Origin: Peptococcaceae bacterium UBA5356
GTDB taxonomy: Bacteria > Bacillota > Peptococcia > DRI-13 > DTU073
Length of the DNA stretch: 18,850 nucleotides
Assembly (NCBI GenBank): GCA_002407935.1
Contig: DHPU01000056.1
Coordinates: 5,657-24,506, forward strand
Reading direction: 5' to 3'
Shown: one piece after another, positions 17,401-18,850 of the stretch
Layout of the letters: each line of letters starts with the position of its first letter
Numbering within the stretch: position 1 is the first letter of the stretch
Notes under the pieces: model-generated
Told to the model about the DNA's origin: nothing
Databases searched by the model: none
What the model saw: only the letters and a program-made list of their open reading frames with translations
Translations under genes and position numbers: made by a program

Positions 17401-18602
17401 ATATTTGTACCGGAAAGAAATAATTGAACATAGGGTCTATTCAACCCCACAGTTAAAGAGTAATGTTTAGGGATACCGCTTATTACACCCTGCCCAAATG
17501 TTTGATTAGAGGTTTGTGCAAAATATGTAATATCGATGGATTCAACAGAATTAGGTACTTTTACATTATATGATCTCAAATTTGAAGAAAAAACAGGTGA
17601 TAATTCTCCCTCACTTATAATAATATTCTCCATTCCACCAGTAAGGTAAAGCCCACTCGGAATTGAACGCTGACCATAGTCATTGTTCCCCCAAGTGACA
17701 AAGTTACCCCCAAAACGTGTTACAGCGATAGCATGAGAATCTCCGGCAACAATAATTCCACAATCATACAATGAAGGGTGACCTATATCTTCCCCCCAGG
17801 TTTCTACAGTGCCCCCTGAAGTTAGTACCAAGGAAAATTTACCGCCGGCCGCGATTGTCACAACATCCTTTAAACCGTCCGGTATCTCACATTGCCACGC
17901 CTCATTTGCTCCCCAAGCCACGACAGTACCGTCAGCTTTTAAAGCTAGAGAATGGGCATCACCAGCAGCAATGGCAATAACATCGGTTAAATCTGCAGGG
18001 ATACCACTACATTGTCCGTTAGTATTCAGTCCCCAGGCTACCACTGTTCCATCTTCCTTTAAAGCTAGAGAATGGTAGCCACCGGCAGCGATAGCGATAA
18101 CTCCACTTTGGGCTTCTAACGGAACAGTACATTGTCCATTTGCATTATTGCCCCAGGCAAGAACTTCGCCATCCTTTAAAGCCAAGGAGTGGTAGCCACC
18201 TGCAGCAATCTCACTAACCCCAATTAACCCTGTAGGAATACCACTACATTGTCCGTTAGTATTCAGTCCCCAAGCGACGACCGTTCCGTCAGATTTTAAA
18301 GCAAGGTTATGATAATAACCCGCGGAAATCATTTTAACACCGCTTAAACCTACGTTAGCTGTCCCTTCTGCACCTTGCCCATAAGTATCATCACCCCATG
18401 CTACAACGGTGTCGTCAATTTTTATCATTAACGAATGATTTAAACCGGCAGACAGTCGTTTCCCAGCGTTTTTCGCTTGTTCAAACGTCACCGCAAAAAC
18501 TGAAGACGAACCCCAGATACAGATAAGGCTAAAGGAGATAATAAATAGACAAAATAATAATAAAAACCTCTTTTTTGATAATTTGCTTTTTTCTTGTTTC
18601 AT
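11478..18602 (-). CDS. Giant secreted multidomain surface protein (RCC1 propeller, cadherin-like arrays, GLUG, LamG, Ig)
   Basis: About 2,374 residues from the ATG at 18602. Positions here count from that Met. A signal peptide (1 to about 37, KKRFLLLFCLFIISFSLICI then SSVFA) is followed by seven RCC1 blades (about 45-320), three cadherin-like domains (about 324-600), a GLUG-type beta-helix region (about 605-880), a LamG/concanavalin-like domain (about 890-1087), eleven cadherin-like domains (about 1110-2184), a putative Ig domain (about 2190-2272) and an unnamed C-terminal domain (about 2277-2374). All are extracellular interaction folds, so an adhesin or matrix protein is likely; the partner is unknown. 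The start is ambiguous. A TTG at 18632 has AGGAG with six bases of spacing, while the ATG has only AAAGGGG at ten; I prefer the ATG because it gives a normal signal peptide. There is no membrane anchor or sortase signal. It is the first gene of a three-gene operon. Confidence 0.9.
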   Translation of the reverse strand: MKQEKSKLSKKRFLLLFCLFIISFSLICIWGSSSVFAVTFEQAKNAGKRLSAGLNHSLMIKIDDTVVAWGDDTYGQGAEGTANVGLSGVKMISAGYYHNLALKSDGTVVAWGLNTNGQCSGIPTGLIGVSEIAAGGYHSLALKDGEVLAWGNNANGQCTVPLEAQSGVIAIAAGGYHSLALKEDGTVVAWGLNTNGQCSGIPADLTDVIAIAAGDAHSLALKADGTVVAWGANEAWQCEIPDGLKDVVTIAAGGKFSLVLTSGGTVETWGEDIGHPSLYDCGIIVAGDSHAIAVTRFGGNFVTWGNNDYGQRSIPSGLYLTGGMENIIISEGELSPVFSSNLRSYNVKVPNSVESIDITYFAQTSNQTFGQGVISGIPKHYSLTVGLNRPYVQLFLSGTNICREYVLLIERAAATTDLKELKINIARCNPVFNSATTLYTVDVDKNVESINITAIPNDPEAIVTATIGEDTYALDAVPLLYGENHVNITVAKGEETKTYTLNIKKAGFLENLSVSEGEFTTAFDPEIFGYTVSVNSNVTSLGITPTLRDSTHQLLIDGVSHNSGIEKTIDLSGGGFYTIKLEVKEPVTGISRTYTVNINRVTKNDFVGSGTIEDPYLIYNIQALQEIAYDTDFLDNKYFRLACDLDATNMDNWNNGAGFMPIGNSMNKFTGYFDGAGHTITGLYINQSDMDNVGLFGYTDGGEIKNLGLAKCNISGGNNVGALVGNNNSTYLEKCFSTGTVSGTSAVGGLVGQGAGPSSGTRYYLDCCYSRASVNGEGSASGGLIGQLASGGLKNCYASGFVEGSSDSGGLVGYLTFYDYLSTYCYWDINTSGQITSALGDGKSTVDMKEQTTYSSWDFIGTWTIDSGINGGYPYLCAFKDVLLSPVVDNSLVLWLEGEHGSNDAKTNVWKDLSGKGNHGTLNNFNFTRDNGWTGKSLNFDGTDDGVLCPSINIGDGDFTMEVFTSSDEFKYSKALLTKNSSGDAIYARKGFGLGNNSGGILSLSFFVINEVKDNCGFRPTLNKTYPLSHILVIRKGNMIYSYWNYNEIKGSSSIPSNFGSFNNNEKIRISESYKSNIVSCRIYDRALTDAEVQQNYQAEVQRQNALEKANLAELIVTPGVISPAFKASTLNYTVLLEDRAVESVNITATPLGADATVMIDGQGSGIGTQSSDIDVSSGTKEVPIVVTEADGITTKTYKIRIVKPGYLTGLFIDGTSVTGFASETLDYTVDVANSVAAVNIAAILEDPSTQGLMINNQPCTSGNTMQIPLNVGMNTIPIKVTVPGSVTTYTLNIKRTATADLQALTINRGTLAPSFDPATTSYTVALNEPLDNIEITCTPVDLGATVTINGEGGGAGVQSATVSLTPGTNTINVVVASVDKLFEKTYTVNVIRPAYLTELTVKNNEGQPFALAPAFTSTTFDYTLSAVENNVTFLDITAIGENAASVLINDITPTENTVRISLEVGPNPIIIKAAPNTKPDIINIYTITIHRKSSANLSNLLTSAGTLLPSFNADTTDYTITLDNPLDSIDLTATPSDSKASVTMLQPVIDDSPVQSGTRTVNVPLKAGKNPVALMVQGTDGITTKTYNVEVTRPAVLTDLTINKGTLTPDFDATTQTYTATVDDRTTSLNITASVEEGAELYINGDLQTSGEEKEIALKVGTNEITINTVIAGLTRTYTLTVTRTASDVSLSGLSTNIGEWNDAFTPDTIAYTVTLDTLVEAIEITATPADSGAMVKINGNGTEAGEQKATVVIIAGENIIPINITGWDGVTTGAYTLTVVRPGCLTDLTVSDGTGNKQELLPVFASETLSYTVNVPNNITEVDIKATLENEVSQQLSINGEIVASGTPKTIALAIGPNPLTIEVITTGITRTYLLTVNRAMSESVNTNLWQLSTDVGEIIPLFNPANTAYTMSVAYTIDNLTITAVPFDSDATVLIKGEGTGAGAQSVTVPLDAGDNLIPIIVRARDESTTKTYTLKVIRGLSSNANLQALTVDKGTLTPNFDHDTATYKVESRVEINTLGITATTTDPSATFTINEKETPNNVPLTVNLDHGGNLIPIVVTASDEITQKAYIISVNGKVSNANLGSLTVKAVNASDSENPQVLNLDFNSAKTYYQLSVDRTITSLELTASPADSKALILLNKNILPTGKACQIALAEGENIIQLMVVAQDASTKIYTLEVFQNRFLGIATNSLPIGILGTPYTCKLTANGGSTPYTWSATGLPTGFTLNPSTGEITGTPKSEGVYEIAITVTDKQGNQVTKSLTLRLNLGCGTSGYLLTPIKDPVYTIGNSQEGFPLLTINKGYSGFYFFSVNITPVKEHLGNENLLFTHLRKGRPIQTSSIMADYDQLSNAQAGFNVCPGDVIKIQMAND
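12051..15275 (-). repeat. Eleven tandem cadherin-like domains (second array)
   Basis: Eleven consecutive units of about 90-99 residues. The first eight alternate between two sequence classes. Class A units carry ITATP-x-D with an NG-x-G insertion and end TKTYT-x-x-V-x-RP. Class B units carry an A-x-LE-type segment and INGE-x-x-x-SG and end TRTYTLTVNR. The last three (from about 12,936 down) are of mixed type and match repeats 2-4 of the downstream 643-residue protein. Confidence 0.8.
15342..15935 (-). other. LamG/concanavalin A-like domain of the giant gene
   Basis: About 200 residues starting LVLWLEGEHG and VWKDLSGKGNHGTLNNF, then SLNFDGTDDG, the usual start of a laminin-G-3 type jelly roll. 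It ends with SCRIYDRALTDAEVQQNY, the standard closing strand of this family. These domains bind carbohydrate or protein ligands. The DNA here looks more AT-rich by eye than the neighbouring cadherin-like repeats. Confidence 0.8.
15963..16790 (-). other. GLUG-motif beta-helix-like region of the giant gene
   Basis: It begins GTIEDPYLIYNIQALQEIA, an entry sequence typical of GLUG proteins, and holds four GLUG-like motifs (VGALVG, VGGLVGQ, SGGLIGQ, SGGLVGY) interleaved with short polar turns (KNCYASGFVEG). It ends in a WDF-x-G-TW ... GGYPYL closing motif. The fold is probably a right-handed beta-helix; it was originally noted in IgA-protease-like and surface proteins. No catalytic motif is visible. 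Confidence 0.7.
16803..17633 (-). repeat. Three cadherin-like beta-sandwich domains (first array)
   Basis: Three units of about 90 residues follow the propeller. Unit 1 has EGELSPVFSSNLRSYNVKVP. Unit 2 has CNPVFNSATTLYTVDV and TKTYTLNIKK. Unit 3 has EGEFTTAFDPEIFGYTVSV and SRTYTVNINR. All show the family pattern of a P-x-F near the start, a central YTV strand and a final TYT-strand before an R/K linker. Confidence 0.75.
17643..18470 (-). repeat. Seven RCC1-like blades (beta-propeller) in the giant gene
   Basis: Seven consecutive units of about 39-45 residues, each with an AAG-x-x-HSLAL core and most with VVAWG-x-N-x-x-GQ. The cores begin RLSAGLNHSL, MISAGYYHNL, EIAAGGYHSL, AIAAGGYHSL, AIAAGDAHSL, TIAAGGKFSL and IIVAGDSHAI. 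Seven is the number expected for a closed RCC1/BLIP-II propeller. Blades are shorter than in eukaryotic RCC1, as in many bacterial versions. Blades 6 and 7 are the most degenerate. Confidence 0.85.
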
Positions 18603-18692
18603 AGCTATTAAACCCCTTTGTAAACAGGTCAAAAAGATCTCCTAACAACTAAAACTCGACTTTCTTTAAAAAAGTGAAAGCCCGTAAAATAC

Positions 18693-18737
18693 AAAAAAAG
18701 ATCCTTAAGATATTTTCGATAAAATATCTTAGAATCC
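18693..18737 (-). terminator. Terminator-like hairpin upstream of the giant gene
   Basis: On the minus strand an 11-base-pair stem (TAAGATATTTT against AAAATATCTTA, loop ATCG) is extended by about five more pairs past a bulge and followed by seven Ts. It most simply ends an upstream transcript whose gene tail may be visible at the window edge. It could instead be an attenuator in the leader of the giant gene. No clear promoter is seen between it and the gene. Confidence 0.65.
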
Positions 18738-18758
18738 TTTTTTAAAATCCTTTTTTCT

Positions 18759-18786
18759 CGCGAATATTACCATAACTATATTCGCG
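18759..18786. repeat. Nine-base perfect inverted repeat
   Basis: CGCGAATAT and ATATTCGCG are separated by ten bases. There is no T tract on either side, so it is not a simple terminator. It overlaps the end of the possible gene tail at the right edge. Its role is unknown; it could be an operator or a hairpin stabilising the RNA 3' end. Confidence 0.5.
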
Positions 18787-18850
18787 TCGTGTTTGCATCA
18801 TGCTCTACAATCCAAAGATATTCGGGATTGAGGCTTTCCCGATAAATCGG
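18776..18850 (-). CDS. Possible C-terminal tail of an upstream gene (partial)
   Basis: From the window edge one minus-strand frame reads 24 codons (PIYRESLNPEYLWIVEHDAN ...) and stops at TAG (18776-18778), about 40 bases before a terminator-like hairpin. The residue composition looks protein-like and the other two frames stop sooner or equally soon. The stretch is too short to assign a family, and chance is not excluded. Confidence 0.3.
   Translation of the reverse strand, partial: PIYRESLNPEYLWIVEHDANTTRI

Noticed and set aside
11478..18470. Dense periodic repeats that might suggest a CRISPR array or satellite DNA
   Set aside because: The repeats are in-frame, of protein-domain length (about 120-290 bases), diverged at DNA level, and continuous with one open frame with a signal peptide.
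17643..18470. RCC1 repeats as a chromatin or GTPase regulator
   Set aside because: The protein carries a signal peptide and is bacterial. Here the fold is a generic extracellular propeller, not a Ran exchange factor.
18606..18632. TTGACC-N16-TAATAG on the minus strand, close to a sigma-A promoter
   Set aside because: It would place the transcript start at or after the chosen ATG of the giant gene, and the TTG in it is itself a candidate start codon preceded by AGGAG. More likely chance in the translation start region.

Overview
The window reads as a low-GC Gram-positive chromosome (Bacillota, most likely a clostridial lineage such as the Peptococcaceae; this is inference). The reasons are strong AGGAGG-type ribosome binding sites, several GTG/TTG starts, a SigV/RsiV-type sigma/anti-sigma pair, an ECF-type vitamin S-component, a ferredoxin-like aldo/keto reductase, and secreted proteins built from cadherin-like and 'stalk' (copper-amine-oxidase-N-like) domains. 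Almost every gene lies on the minus strand, so transcription runs from high to low coordinates.

Left part (50-5054): an ABC-2 type exporter set (ATPase, permease, HlyD-like adaptor) sits directly behind an aldo/keto reductase with two C-terminal 4Fe-4S motifs. Upstream of these is a membrane protein that fuses an ECF-transporter S-component to a DUF1893 domain. The exporter genes overlap or nearly abut and form one operon; the reductase lies 46 bases upstream and is probably co-transcribed.

Middle part (5055-8714): the only plus-strand gene is a decayed cupin gene (5327-5666), frameshifted early, truncated late, and ending in a terminator hairpin. Then come an RsiV-like anti-sigma factor and its ECF sigma factor, with a candidate self-recognised promoter. 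Past a strong hairpin terminator is a CPBP-family intramembrane protease. About 300 bases follow in which I see no convincing gene.

Right part (8715-18602): a three-gene operon for secreted surface proteins. The first gene encodes a giant protein of about 2,374 residues: signal peptide, seven RCC1 propeller blades, three cadherin-like domains, a GLUG region, a LamG-like domain, eleven more cadherin-like domains, a putative Ig domain and an unnamed C-terminal domain. The second (643 residues) is collinear with the last quarter of the first and looks like a partial duplicate. The third (253 residues) carries an Ig-like domain and paired stalk domains. None has a recognisable LPXTG or SLH anchor. 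At the right edge there is a possible gene tail and a terminator-like hairpin ahead of the giant gene.

The most interesting material is the giant surface-protein operon: its alternating repeat classes, the partial paralog behind it, and the shared uncharacterised C-terminal domain. Secondary points are the S-component/DUF1893 fusion, the sigma/anti-sigma module and the decayed cupin gene.
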